A DNA stretch of 64,000 bases from Candidatus Binatia bacterium (GTDB lineage: Bacteria; Desulfobacterota; Binatia; UBA12015): the NCBI GenBank assembly GCA_036563615.1, contig DATCMB010000004.1:226071-290070 (forward strand), given 5' to 3'. This document shows, piece by piece, positions 1 through 8,887 of the stretch (position 1 is the first letter of the stretch; each line of letters starts with the position of its first letter). Under the pieces are notes generated by a model. The model made no database searches. It was not told the DNA's origin and was given only the letters and a program-made list of their open reading frames with translations. The position numbers were made by a program, and so were the translations under genes.

Positions 1-321
1 CTCGAGGCTCCACGGAAGGACGTCTCGGGTCCCGACCGCGTGTGCTGGAACGGCCCGCTCGCCCTGCACAACTGGGAGGGCACGTGGCTCTTCGTCGGCG
101 ACGCGTACGCCAAGGCGGGCCGCGGCGAGCTCGCGCGCGCGCTCTACGGCAACGCGCAGCTCTTCGAGTCGTACGCGAGCTGGGGCTTCCGCCCGCTGCT
201 CGAGGAGCGCATCGCGACCGCCGACGAGCTCGCCGCGCGCTTCAGCGACGACGATCCCTCGAACGATCCCGAGCTGGTCGCCGACTCCGCCGTGCAGTGC
301 GCGGTGTGCCACGCGCGCTGA
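1..321 (+). CDS. 3'-end of a gene of unknown function with C-terminal CxxCH
   Basis: The frame is open from the first base, so only the last ~106 residues of a gene that begins upstream are visible. The protein is soluble in character and rich in Ala, Glu and Leu. Its last nine residues include Cys-Ala-Val-Cys-His, the heme c attachment pattern CxxCH, three residues from the stop. A heme site that close to the end is unusual, so it may instead bind metal or be coincidental. A GTG at position 40 could start a 93-residue protein, but the open frame upstream and the lack of a ribosome site favour a truncated longer gene. I do not recognise the family. Confidence 0.55.
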   Translation, partial: LEAPRKDVSGPDRVCWNGPLALHNWEGTWLFVGDAYAKAGRGELARALYGNAQLFESYASWGFRPLLEERIATADELAARFSDDDPSNDPELVADSAVQCAVCHAR

Positions 322-433
322 GCCGGACTCGGAACGCTCCGACGCTCGCGGGCGACCGAAGACGCCCGCCGCGTGCGCGCTGCTTGACGCCAGACGGTTC
401 GCACACGCGGCCGCGGCGCGGCGGCGCACGGGC

Positions 434-958
434 TCAGATCAGCTCCTCGCCGCGCGCCGCGACGTACTGCCGCCAGTGCACCCAGCCGCGCTCGGTCGCG
501 AAGCCCCACTCGCGGCGCTTGCGGCCGTGGATGAACAGCGTCGTCGCCGCCGTGCCCGGCGGCAGCACGAGACGGTGCAGGTGCGTCGCGCTGCGCACGA
601 TCACCGAGCCCGGACCGTACCAGCGCTCGCCCGACTCGGTGATCTCGAGGTAGCCGCCGCGCAGGATCACGCTCGCGTAGTCCCACGGGTGGTCGTGCAG
701 GTCGCGGTCGAGGTCGCTGCGCAGGATCCGGTGCACGCGCGCCGACACCAGCGGCGTGCGGAAGAGCCAGAAGCGCTCCATGTAGCCGTCGAGGTGCAGG
801 TACGGCGTGCGCTCCGCGCGCCGCACGATGCGATCGACCAGCGCCTGCCAGGCTCGCGTCGCGGCGATCCCGCGCACGCTCTGCGCCTGCTCGGCGAGCG
901 CACGGGCGCCCTCGTCGACCTGCCCCACCACGTCCTCGTAGCCACGTACGCCGTTCAT
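434..958 (-). CDS. cupin-fold protein, function unknown
   Basis: About 174 residues from the ATG at 958; an upstream in-frame start at 1015 would add 19 Arg-rich residues and run into the TetR promoter, so I prefer the inner start. The central part has a cupin-like metal site: His-Asp-His-Pro-Trp near residue 90, a following Gly-Gly turn, and a later His-Leu-His-Arg. Such proteins usually bind a divalent metal in a small beta-barrel; the substrate cannot be inferred. It is transcribed divergently from the TetR gene across about 100 bases, so it may belong to that regulator's targets. Confidence 0.7.
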   Translation of the reverse strand: MNGVRGYEDVVGQVDEGARALAEQAQSVRGIAATRAWQALVDRIVRRAERTPYLHLDGYMERFWLFRTPLVSARVHRILRSDLDRDLHDHPWDYASVILRGGYLEITESGERWYGPGSVIVRSATHLHRLVLPPGTAATTLFIHGRKRREWGFATERGWVHWRQYVAARGEELI

Positions 959-1020
959 CGCGCGAGCCTCTAGCAGACGCGCAGGCGTCCGACGACGGCC
1001 CGCCCAAATGAACAACCCTG

Positions 1021-1048
1021 TTGACTACCCACCCGGAGCGCGGATAGT
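1021..1048 (+). promoter_or_regulatory. sigma-70-type promoter of the TetR/P450 operon
   Basis: TTGACT at 1021-1026 and GATAGT at 1043-1048 are separated by 16 bases. The ATG of the TetR gene follows 8 bases later, so the leader would be very short. A small CAAC-CCT-GTTG inverted repeat at 1013-1023 overlaps the -35 box and could be an operator, but it is too short to claim. Confidence 0.5.
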
Positions 1049-1056
1049 GCGCGCGC

Positions 1057-1743
1057 ATGCGGACGAGCGAGCCGGCGCGCGGAGCGACGCGTCCTCGCGT
1101 GCGCGACCCGGAGGCGACGCACGAGGCGATCCTCGCCGCCGCGCAGGCGATGATGGCCGAGCACGGGCCGTCCGGCGTCACGGTGAGCGACGTCGCGCGG
1201 CGCGCCGGCGTGAACCGCGGCACCGCGTACCAGCACTTCCCGACCCGGGAGCGGCTGATCGCCGAGGTGCTCGACCGGCTCGGGCGTCGCACCAAGGAAG
1301 CGCTCGACGCCGACGCGCCGCCGAGCCTGGACGCGCGCGTCGACGCCACCGTCAAGTACTTCGTCGAGCACCCGGAGCTGATCCGGGTGTCGCTGTTCCG
1401 CATGCTCGCCGGGATCCCGCACCCGAGCGAGGAGCTGTGGCGCGACTACGTGGCACGCGTGCGCGCGCTGGCGACGGGGCCGGGCAGCCGCGAGGGGATC
1501 GACGCCGACATGCTCGCGGTGATCCTGCTCGGCGCGACCATGCTGTGGTCGCTGCGCGTGCAGAGCGGGTCGGCGAGCGCCGCCGCGACGCGGCGCTACC
1601 TGCGCGAGCTCAAGCGGCTGCTGCTCTACGGCGTCGTGCGCCCGGAGCATCATCCCGAGCTCGCTGCCGCGGTACGCGGCGACGCCGTGCGCAGCGGCGG
1701 GCACCGCGCGACGCCGGCACGACGCGCGCGCCGCGCCGGTTGA
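1057..1743 (+). CDS. TetR/AcrR-family transcriptional regulator
   Basis: 228 residues. Residues ~18-65 form the TetR DNA-binding domain: an Ala-rich helix, Gly-Val-Thr-Val-Ser-Asp-Val-Ala then Ala-Gly-Val-Asn-Arg-Gly-Thr-Ala-Tyr-Gln-His-Phe, the typical recognition helix. The C-terminal half is an uncharacterised ligand-binding domain, and the last ~25 residues are a basic tail. The amidohydrolase starts 25 bases downstream on the same strand, so the regulator probably leads and autoregulates the amidohydrolase-P450 operon. The inducer is unknown but is likely the operon's substrate. Confidence 0.9.
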   Translation: MRTSEPARGATRPRVRDPEATHEAILAAAQAMMAEHGPSGVTVSDVARRAGVNRGTAYQHFPTRERLIAEVLDRLGRRTKEALDADAPPSLDARVDATVKYFVEHPELIRVSLFRMLAGIPHPSEELWRDYVARVRALATGPGSREGIDADMLAVILLGATMLWSLRVQSGSASAAATRRYLRELKRLLLYGVVRPEHHPELAAAVRGDAVRSGGHRATPARRARRAG

Positions 1744-1768
1744 ACGAGTCTGAACGGAGGGACGAGCG

Positions 1769-3091
1769 ATGCGCCTCGAAGACATGGTTCTCGTCAGCGT
1801 CGACGACCACGTCGTCGAGCCGCCCGACATGTTCGAGCGGCACGTGCCGGCGGCGTGGCGCGACAAGGCGCCGCGCGTCATCCGCACGCCGAACGGCGAC
1901 GACGTCTGGTCGTACGAGGGCCAGATCCGCCCCAACGTCGGCCTGAACGCGGTCGCGGGGCGCGCGCCCGAGGAGTACGGCTTCGAGCCGACGAGCTTCG
2001 AGCAGATGCGCCGCGGCTGCTACGACGTGCACGAGCGCATCCGCGACATGAACGTGAACGGCGTGCTCGCGTCGATGTGCTTCGGCTCGTTCCCGTCGTT
2101 CTGCGGCATCCTCTGGGTGCGCTCGAAGGACAAGCAGGCCGCGCACGTCATGCTCGAGGCCTACAACGATTGGCACATCGACGAGTGGTGCGCGTCCTAC
2201 CCCGGACGCTTCATCCCGCTCGCGCAGCTGCCGCTGTGGGACATCGACTTGATGACCCAACAGGTGCGGCGCGTCGCGAAGAAGGGCTGCCACGCGGTCG
2301 CCTTCCCCGAGAACCCGACGCTGCTCGGCCTGCCGAGCATCCACGACCGCGCGTGGGATCCGTTCTGGCGCGCCTGCTGCGACGAGCGGGTCGTGCTCGC
2401 GATCCACATCGGCAGCGTCTGGCAGCCGCAGCCGCCGTCGCGCGACTCGGCGCCCGAGACCATGATGGCCGGCGTGCCGATCGCGTGCCTGCACACCGCG
2501 ACCGACTTCATCTACTCCGACGTCTTTCGGCGCTTCCCCGAGCTGCGCGTCGCGCTGTCCGAGGGCGGCATCGGCTGGATCCCGTACCTCTTCGACCGCC
2601 TCGACTACCTGCACGAGCGTCACCGCGCGTGGACGCGCTGGGACCTCGGCGGCGAGCGTCCGAGCGACGTCTTCCGCCGTCACTTCCTGACCTGCTTCAT
2701 CGACGACCCGACCGGCGTGCGGCTGCGCGACGCGATCGGCGTCGACGGCATCTCCTGGGAGTGCGACTACCCGCACTCCGACAGCACCTGGCCGCACGCG
2801 CCGGAGCGTCTGATGAAGAGCCTCCACGGCGTGCCGGACGACGAGATCGACAAGATCACGCACCAGAACGCGCTGCGCTTCTTCCACTTCGACGCGCTCG
2901 GGCTCGTCGGCGGACGCGACCAGGCGACGGTCGGCGCGCTGCGCGCGCAGGCGAAGGACGTCGACCTGACGCCGCTCTCCGAGCGCGCCGGCAAGCCGCC
3001 CGCCGAGCACGACCGTCCGGTCACCGCGGGCGACGTCCTGCGCCAGCTCGCGACCGTCCTCGACGGCAACGCCGCGCGCGCTTCTTCTTGA
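1769..3091 (+). CDS. amidohydrolase-family (amidohydrolase_2) metal-dependent hydrolase or decarboxylase
   Basis: 440 residues, preceded by GGAGG. The N-terminus has the family's Ser-Val-Asp-Asp-His-Val-Val-Glu-Pro-Pro-Asp, which places metal-binding residues at the end of the first strand. An Ile-His-Ile-Gly-Ser segment near residue 215 and Trp-Glu-Cys-Asp-Tyr-Pro-His near residue 330 supply further active-site His and Asp. This branch of the TIM-barrel superfamily includes ACMSD-like decarboxylases and C-C hydrolases. Close relatives recur beside P450s and acyl-CoA genes in sterol and aromatic degradation loci, but the substrate here cannot be named. No signal peptide, so cytoplasmic. Ten bases separate it from the first P450. 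Confidence 0.85.
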   Translation: MRLEDMVLVSVDDHVVEPPDMFERHVPAAWRDKAPRVIRTPNGDDVWSYEGQIRPNVGLNAVAGRAPEEYGFEPTSFEQMRRGCYDVHERIRDMNVNGVLASMCFGSFPSFCGILWVRSKDKQAAHVMLEAYNDWHIDEWCASYPGRFIPLAQLPLWDIDLMTQQVRRVAKKGCHAVAFPENPTLLGLPSIHDRAWDPFWRACCDERVVLAIHIGSVWQPQPPSRDSAPETMMAGVPIACLHTATDFIYSDVFRRFPELRVALSEGGIGWIPYLFDRLDYLHERHRAWTRWDLGGERPSDVFRRHFLTCFIDDPTGVRLRDAIGVDGISWECDYPHSDSTWPHAPERLMKSLHGVPDDEIDKITHQNALRFFHFDALGLVGGRDQATVGALRAQAKDVDLTPLSERAGKPPAEHDRPVTAGDVLRQLATVLDGNAARASS

Positions 3092-3101
3092 CGGTCGGGA
3101 C

Positions 3102-4313
3102 ATGAGCGAAGCGAGCGACACGATGCGCGAGTTCGATCCCTACGACTGGAGCTTCCACGAGGACCCCTACCCGACCTACCGCTGGCTGCGCGACGAGGCG
3201 CCCGCCTACCACAACCCGCGCGTCGGCTTCTGGGCGATCTCGCGCTACGAGGACGTGCTCGCCGCGTTCAAGGACACCGAGCGGCTGTCGAACGCGAAGG
3301 GCGTGTCGCTCGAGCAGTCGTCGCACGGCGACCCGTCGGAGACGGCGTCGTTCCTCGCCATGGACCCGCCGCGCCACGACGTGATGCGCGGGCTCGTCGC
3401 GCGCGGCTTCACGCCGAGGCGCGTCGCCGAGCTCGAGCCCCGCATCCGCGCGCTCGCGACCGAGCACATCGACCGCGTCATCGAGCAGGGACGCTGCGAC
3501 TTCATCAAGGACTTCGCCGGCAAGCTGCCGATGGACGTGATCAGCGAGATGCTCGGCGTCCCGGTCGCCGACCGCGACACGCTGCGCCACTGGGCGGACA
3601 CGCTGCTGCACCGCGAGGACGGCGTGCGCGAGATCCCGCCGGCGGGCATCGAGGCGGCGCTCAACATCGTCGCCTACTTCCAGGACCTGGTGAAGGACCG
3701 CCACGCGCGGCCGACGGAGGATCTGCCGAGCGCGCTGCTCGCGGCCGAGGTCGACGGCCGCCGCCTCACCGACAAGGAGATCATCTCGTTTCTGTTCTTG
3801 ATGGTGATCGCCGGCAACGAGACCACGACCAAGCTGCTCGGCAACGCGCTCTACTGGCTGTGGCGCAACCCCGAGCAGCGCGCGCTGGTCGCCGCCGATC
3901 CGAGCCTGATCCCGGCGTGGGTCGAGGAGACGCTGCGCTACGATCCCTCGACGCAGATGCTCGCGCGCACGGTGCGCGGCGGCTACGAGCTGCACGGCGA
4001 GCGCCTGCAGGACGGCGAGCGCGTGCTGATCCTGATCGGGGCCGCGAACCGCGACGAGCGCGTCTTCCCGAATCCCGACGCCTACGACGTCCGGCGCGAC
4101 GCGAGCGCGCACCTCGCCTTCGGCAAGGGCACGCACTTCTGCATGGGCGCGTCGCTCGCGCGCCTCGAGGGACGGGTCGCGCTCGAGGAGGTGTGCCGTC
4201 GCTTGCCGGACTTCGAGATCGACCCGAGCGGCCTCGAGCGCGTGCACTCGATGAACGTCCGCGGCTTCGCCGCGATGCCGATCTCGTTCACGCCCGGCCG
4301 CAGGGAGGGTTGA
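3102..4313 (+). CDS. cytochrome P450 (first of two)
   Basis: 403 residues, normal size for a soluble bacterial class I P450. All hallmarks are present: the I-helix Ala-Gly-Asn-Glu-Thr-Thr near residue 236, ExxR as Glu-Thr-Leu-Arg near 276, and the heme loop Phe-Gly-Lys-Gly-Thr-His-Phe-Cys-Met-Gly with Cys347 as heme ligand. The B-C region, Asp-Pro-Pro-Arg-His then Gly-Phe-Thr-Pro-Arg-Arg, resembles bacterial sterol, terpene and fatty-acid hydroxylases. No dedicated ferredoxin or reductase lies nearby, so electrons must come from elsewhere. It is the third gene of a tight operon and shares it with a second, divergent P450. Confidence 0.95.
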   Translation: MSEASDTMREFDPYDWSFHEDPYPTYRWLRDEAPAYHNPRVGFWAISRYEDVLAAFKDTERLSNAKGVSLEQSSHGDPSETASFLAMDPPRHDVMRGLVARGFTPRRVAELEPRIRALATEHIDRVIEQGRCDFIKDFAGKLPMDVISEMLGVPVADRDTLRHWADTLLHREDGVREIPPAGIEAALNIVAYFQDLVKDRHARPTEDLPSALLAAEVDGRRLTDKEIISFLFLMVIAGNETTTKLLGNALYWLWRNPEQRALVAADPSLIPAWVEETLRYDPSTQMLARTVRGGYELHGERLQDGERVLILIGAANRDERVFPNPDAYDVRRDASAHLAFGKGTHFCMGASLARLEGRVALEEVCRRLPDFEIDPSGLERVHSMNVRGFAAMPISFTPGRREG

Positions 4314-4317
4314 GACG

Positions 4318-5424
4318 ATGGCGCGACGCGCGCGCAACGAGTTCCTGCCGGTCAAGGTCGGCTGGCTCGGCGCCTGCCTCGACGGCGAGGGCGGCGGCTA
4401 CGACAAGATCCACCGGATGGCGTTCGAGGAAGCGCGCGAGCAAGGCGTCTTCACGCGCGGCGTCGAGCACGTGATCCACGAGGAGGACGGGCTGCCGAAC
4501 GGCTCCGCGCACAACGCGATCGCGGGCTACAAGTGGCTCGTCGAGCAAGGCTGCGTGATCGTCGCCGGCGCGTACAGCTCGGACAACGCGATCGCGGTCG
4601 CGCCGGTGGTCAACGAGCTCAAGGTGCCGCTGATCTCGTGGTGCGGCACCGAGCGCTTCTCCGGCGAGTACTGCTTCCAGCTCGGCAACGGCGACTGCGG
4701 CGGCGACGCCGCGCTCATGGCGCACTGGCTCAAGCGCAAGGGCTACCGGCGCATCGCGGTGCTGAACGAGGTGTCGCCGAACGGCGAGGAGTACTTCCGC
4801 TTCTTCCGCCAGGAGTGCCGCCGGCTCGAGCTGTCGATCGGCGCCGTCGAGACCGTGTCGCAGCAGCCGCGCGACCTCGCCGAGAGCCTCGCCAACCTGA
4901 AGCAGGCGAACTGCGACGCGCTCGCCTACATGGGCTACGGGATGCTCTTCGCGCAGGGGCTCGTGCGCCCCGCGCTCGAGAAGATCGGCTGGGACCCGCC
5001 GCGCATCATGACGACGGCGTTCATGTTCTACCTGGTCGGCTTCGAGCACTTCGAGGGCTGGGTCGGGATCGACCAGCTCTGCCTCGAGAACCCGCTCGTC
5101 GAGCCCTTCCGCGCGCGCTTCGAGAAGCGCTACGGGACGAACCCGCCGATGTGGCCGAACGCGATCCCGGTGCTCGCCTACGACACCGCGCGCGTCATGG
5201 TCGAGGCGCTGCATCGCGCGCCACTGCTCACCGGTCCGGGCGTCAAGGAAGGGCTCGAGCGCATCCGCTTCATGCCGTCGACGACCGGCGGTCCGCGCAC
5301 GCACATCGCGTGCAGTCCGTACGACCACAAGATGCTGAAGGGCGACTGGCTGCTCTACGGCCGCGTCCGCAACGGCAAGCTCGAGCTCGAGGGGCTCTAC
5401 GAGCCCGCACCGGGGGCCTTCTGA
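4318..5424 (+). CDS. type-I periplasmic-binding-fold (LIVBP-like) protein without signal peptide
   Basis: 368 residues with the two-lobe fold of leucine/isoleucine/valine-binding proteins: Lys-Val-Gly-Trp-Leu-Gly at the start, Val-Ala-Gly-Ala-Tyr-Ser-Ser-Asp near 85, and Tyr-Arg-Arg-Ile-Ala-Val-Leu near 143. Family members normally carry a signal peptide and serve ABC importers. Here the N-terminus is short and basic with no hydrophobic stretch, and no permease or ATPase gene is near. It may be a cytoplasmic ligand binder or sensor for the P450 pathway, or depend on a remote transporter. GGGAGG lies just upstream. Its TGA overlaps the next ATG by one base, so the two are translationally coupled. 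Confidence 0.8.
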   Translation: MARRARNEFLPVKVGWLGACLDGEGGGYDKIHRMAFEEAREQGVFTRGVEHVIHEEDGLPNGSAHNAIAGYKWLVEQGCVIVAGAYSSDNAIAVAPVVNELKVPLISWCGTERFSGEYCFQLGNGDCGGDAALMAHWLKRKGYRRIAVLNEVSPNGEEYFRFFRQECRRLELSIGAVETVSQQPRDLAESLANLKQANCDALAYMGYGMLFAQGLVRPALEKIGWDPPRIMTTAFMFYLVGFEHFEGWVGIDQLCLENPLVEPFRARFEKRYGTNPPMWPNAIPVLAYDTARVMVEALHRAPLLTGPGVKEGLERIRFMPSTTGGPRTHIACSPYDHKMLKGDWLLYGRVRNGKLELEGLYEPAPGAF

Positions 5425-6611
5425 TGGCGAAGCCGAACCACCCGCTGAACGACGCCGTCCGCCTGACCGACGGCGCCTTCTACGGCAACGATCCGCACCC
5501 GCACCTCGCCTGGATGCGCGAGCACGCGCCGGTCTACTGGGACGAGCGCGGTCAGGTGTGGGGCATCACGCTCTACGAGGACGTGCTGGCGCTCGCGAAG
5601 GACTCCGCGACCTGGCGCAACAGCGGCGGCATCCGTCCCGACAACCCGCCGATGCCCTACATGATCGACATGGACGACCCCGAGCACAAGAAGCGCCGGT
5701 CGCTCGTGAGCAAGGGCTTCACGCCGCGCCGCGTGCTCGAGCGCGAGCCGCGCGTGCGCCAGATCTCGATCGATCTCCTCGAGCGCGCGCGGGCGCGCGG
5801 CACGTTCGACTTCGTCAAGGACGTCGCCGCCTGGCTGCCGCTGATCGTGATCGGCGACATGCTCGGCGTCGAGGAGGAGGACTATCCGAAGCTGCTCGAG
5901 TGGTCCGAGGCGATGCTCGTCAGCACCGGCTCGACGGACCCGGCGCTGATCGACGGCGCGGCGCGCGCCTTCGAGGAGTACAGCGTCTACCAGCGGCGCG
6001 TCATCGAGGACCGGCGCGCGCATCCGAAGGACGACCTCGTGAGCGTGCTCGTGCACGCCGAGGTCGACGGCGAGCGTCTGTCGGACGACGAGCTGGTGAT
6101 GGAGTCGCTGCTCATCCTGATCGGCGGCGACGAGACCACGCGGCACGTGCTGTCGGGCGGCATGTACCAGCTCCTGCTGCACCCGGAGCAGCGCGAGCTG
6201 CTCGCGCGCAAGCCGCAGCGCATCCCGACCGCGGTCGAGGAGATGCTGCGCTGGGTGAGCCCGATCCAGAACATGGCGCGCACCGCGTCGCGCGACGTCG
6301 AGCTGCGCGGCCAGAAGATCGCGGCCGGCGAGAAGGTGCTCCTGCTCTACCCGTCCGCGAACCGCGACGCGAAGGTGTTCCGCGACCCGTTCCGCTTCGA
6401 CGTGACGCGCACGCCGAACGACCACCTCGCCTTCGGCATCGGCGCGCACTTCTGCCTGGGCGCGAACCTCGCGCGCCTCGAGCTGCGGGTGATGATGGAG
6501 GAAGCGCTGCGCCGCATGCCCGAGCTGCGGCTCGCGAGCGACGCGCCGCCGCCGATGCGGGCGTCGAACTTCATCACCGGCATCGAGAGCCTGCCCGTCG
6601 TCTGTACTTGA
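5424..6611 (+). CDS. cytochrome P450 (second)
   Basis: 395 residues starting at the ATG that shares its A with the previous stop. Motifs: Met-Asp-Asp-Pro-Glu-His and Gly-Phe-Thr-Pro-Arg-Arg in the substrate-access region, Gly-Gly-Asp-Glu-Thr-Thr in the I-helix near 234, Glu-Glu-Met-Leu-Arg for ExxR, and the heme loop Phe-Gly-Ile-Gly-Ala-His-Phe-Cys-Leu-Gly near 340. It differs clearly from the first P450, so the pair are paralogues doing successive or alternative oxidations rather than a recent duplication. It ends the operon. A short GC-rich hairpin at 6615-6630 follows but lacks a T-run. Confidence 0.95.
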   Translation: MAKPNHPLNDAVRLTDGAFYGNDPHPHLAWMREHAPVYWDERGQVWGITLYEDVLALAKDSATWRNSGGIRPDNPPMPYMIDMDDPEHKKRRSLVSKGFTPRRVLEREPRVRQISIDLLERARARGTFDFVKDVAAWLPLIVIGDMLGVEEEDYPKLLEWSEAMLVSTGSTDPALIDGAARAFEEYSVYQRRVIEDRRAHPKDDLVSVLVHAEVDGERLSDDELVMESLLILIGGDETTRHVLSGGMYQLLLHPEQRELLARKPQRIPTAVEEMLRWVSPIQNMARTASRDVELRGQKIAAGEKVLLLYPSANRDAKVFRDPFRFDVTRTPNDHLAFGIGAHFCLGANLARLELRVMMEEALRRMPELRLASDAPPPMRASNFITGIESLPVVCT

Positions 6612-6701
6612 CGTCGACGCCACGGCGTCGTGCTCGAGGACGCCCGCACCCGGACGCGCGGCGTGCAAAGACTGGCGCGGCCGCGTCCGCGCCGCCGGTC
6701 C

Positions 6702-8885
6702 TCACGCCGCTGCTCGGGCGCTCTGCTCGGGAGAGCCTTCCTGCGCCACACGAGCGCGCTCCGCGCGCCGGCCGGCTTGCACCGGTGTTGCGGCGAGCGA
6801 CGCGCCCGCGCGCATCCGCCGCGCGTTCGCCACGACCGCGACCGAGCTCGCGAGCATGGCGAGCGCCGCGACCAGCGGCGTGAGCGCGCCCGCCGCGGCG
6901 AGCACCACCGCCGCCGCGTTGTAGCCGAAGGCCCAGGCGAGGTTCTGACGCGCGACCCGGCGCACGCGCCGCGCGTGCGTGACGAGCCACGGCACGTCGG
7001 CGAGCTCGCCGCGCAGCAGGACCACGTCGGCCGTGAGCCGCGCGAGGTCGGTCGCACCCGCGACCGCGATGCCGAGGTCGGCCGCGGCGAGCGCCGGGGC
7101 GTCGTTGATCCCGTCGCCGACCATGACGAGCGCCGCGGCGCGGCGACCGAGCGCCGCGCGCAGCGCGCGCAGCCGCGCCACCTTGTCCTCCGGCAGGAGC
7201 CCCGCCTCGACCTCCGTGGCGCGGGCGACGTTCGGCACGATGGCCGCGACCGAGCGGTCGCCGGAGAGGACGGAGATCCCGAGGCCGAGCGCGCGCAGCT
7301 CCGCGACCGCGTCCCGCGCGCCGGGGCGCGGCCGCTCGCCGAGCTCGAGCGCGCCGACGACCCGCGCGCCGCGGCGCACGACGACGAGCATCGTGTCGCG
7401 CGCGTCGGTCGAGATGTCGCGCGCGTCCGTCTCGCCGAGCGCGGCCAGGTCGCCCGGCGCCGGCGCGCCGACGAAGAGCTCCTCGCCCGCGACCTCGCCA
7501 CGCACGCCGCGTCCCGGCACGAGGCGCACGTCGCGCGCGGACGACGGCTCGAGACCGCGCGAAGCAGCGGCCGCCGCGATCGCCCGCGCGAGCGGGTGCG
7601 CGAGCCCCTGCTCGAGCGCGGCGGCGCGCGCGAGCAGCTCGTCCTCCGTCGAGCAACCGTCCATCACGCGCACCGCGACCAGACGCGGCAGCGGCTCGGT
7701 GAGCGTCCCCGTCTTGTCGAAGACGACGTGCGCCGCGTCCGCCGCGCGCTCGAGGAGTGCCGCGCTGCGCACGACGACGCCGCGCCGTGCGGCGAGCGCG
7801 AGACCTCGTGCGACGGCGACCGGCGTCGCGATGCCGAGCGCGCACGGGCAGGCGACGACCAGCACGGCGATCGCGACCAGCGCGCCACGCTCCACGCCGG
7901 CGTCGACCGCCCACCACGCGCCCGCGCCGGCGGCGACGACGAGCACGAGCGGAACGAGCGCGGCTGCGACGCGATCGGCGAGACGCTCCATCGGCGCGCG
8001 CTCGCGTCGCGCGGCCTCGATCAGCGCCGCGATCCGCGCGGCGGCGCTCGACGCGGCGGGCTCGGTGACGCGCACGCGCAGCCGGCCGTCGATGCTGCAC
8101 GTGCCGCCCGCGACCGCGCTGCCCGGCGCCTTGGGTACGGGTCGGCTCTCGCCGGTGAGCGCCGACTCGTCGCACGACGCCTCGCCGTCGAGCACCACGC
8201 CGTCGGTGGGAAAGACCTCGCCCGGCGCGACCTCGATCACGTCGCCCGGCACGAGCGCGTCGATCGGCGTCGTCTCGAGCCGCTCGCCACGCACGCGACG
8301 CGCGACCTCCGGCTGCGGCGCCATGACCGCGCGCACCGCGCGGCCCGCCTCGGCGCGCGCCTCCGCCTCGAGGTAGCGCCCGAGCGTGACCAGCACGAGC
8401 AGCATCACCGCGGTGTCGAAGTAGACGTCGCTGCGCCCGGCGAGCGTGTTGGCGAGCGACAGCCCGTAGGCGGCGAGCACCGCGAGCAGGACGAGGAGGT
8501 CGCTGCTCGCCCGTCCACCGCGCAGCGCTGCGAGCGCAGAGGAGGCGATCGGGCCGCCGAGGATCGCGAGCACCGGCAGCGCGAAGAAGGCCGCGAGCAC
8601 GCGCAGCAGCGCGAACAGCGGCCCGTCAATCACAGCCTCGCCGTCGCCGTACACCTGCGGCACGTAGCTCGGCATGCTCGTCATCATCACGTTCATCGCG
8701 AAGAAGACGGCCACGCTGAGCCGCACGACGAGGCTCGCGGCGGCGCCCGCCTCGCCGCGCGCCCGCGTCACCTGCATGGCGAGCAGGCAGCCGATGCAGC
8801 AGAACGCGCCGCGCTCGCCGCCGACCGTCCCGCGCACCGGGCGCCCGCGGATCGGCAGCCCGCAGTGCGCGCAGTCGCCGGCCAC
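6702..8885 (-). CDS. ccoI: Cu(+)-exporting P1B-ATPase of the cbb3 type
   Basis: 727 residues from the GTG at 8885, two bases after the upstream stop; an earlier in-frame ATG at 8960 would overlap the previous gene by 24 codons. A Cys-rich N-terminal domain (Cys-Ala-His-Cys, then Phe-Cys-Cys-Ile-Gly-Cys) is the PF12156-type metal domain seen in CcoI/FixI. Then come Thr-Gly-Glu-Ser, the membrane motif Ala-Cys-Pro-Cys-Ala-Leu, Asp-Lys-Thr-Gly-Thr-Leu-Thr with the phosphorylated Asp, His-Pro-Leu-Ala and Gly-Asp-Gly-Ile-Asn-Asp. It moves copper across the inner membrane for CuB insertion into CcoN. It is the last gene of the oxidase operon, which supports the role. No ccoG or ccoH is seen. Confidence 0.93.
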   Translation of the reverse strand: MAGDCAHCGLPIRGRPVRGTVGGERGAFCCIGCLLAMQVTRARGEAGAAASLVVRLSVAVFFAMNVMMTSMPSYVPQVYGDGEAVIDGPLFALLRVLAAFFALPVLAILGGPIASSALAALRGGRASSDLLVLLAVLAAYGLSLANTLAGRSDVYFDTAVMLLVLVTLGRYLEAEARAEAGRAVRAVMAPQPEVARRVRGERLETTPIDALVPGDVIEVAPGEVFPTDGVVLDGEASCDESALTGESRPVPKAPGSAVAGGTCSIDGRLRVRVTEPAASSAAARIAALIEAARRERAPMERLADRVAAALVPLVLVVAAGAGAWWAVDAGVERGALVAIAVLVVACPCALGIATPVAVARGLALAARRGVVVRSAALLERAADAAHVVFDKTGTLTEPLPRLVAVRVMDGCSTEDELLARAAALEQGLAHPLARAIAAAAASRGLEPSSARDVRLVPGRGVRGEVAGEELFVGAPAPGDLAALGETDARDISTDARDTMLVVVRRGARVVGALELGERPRPGARDAVAELRALGLGISVLSGDRSVAAIVPNVARATEVEAGLLPEDKVARLRALRAALGRRAAALVMVGDGINDAPALAAADLGIAVAGATDLARLTADVVLLRGELADVPWLVTHARRVRRVARQNLAWAFGYNAAAVVLAAAGALTPLVAALAMLASSVAVVANARRMRAGASLAATPVQAGRRAERARVAQEGSPEQSARAAA

Positions 8886-8887
8886 GG

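Noticed and set aside
6615..6630. Hairpin after the second P450 gene as terminator
   Set aside because: Only about 7 bp with a 2-base loop and no T-run; too weak to list.
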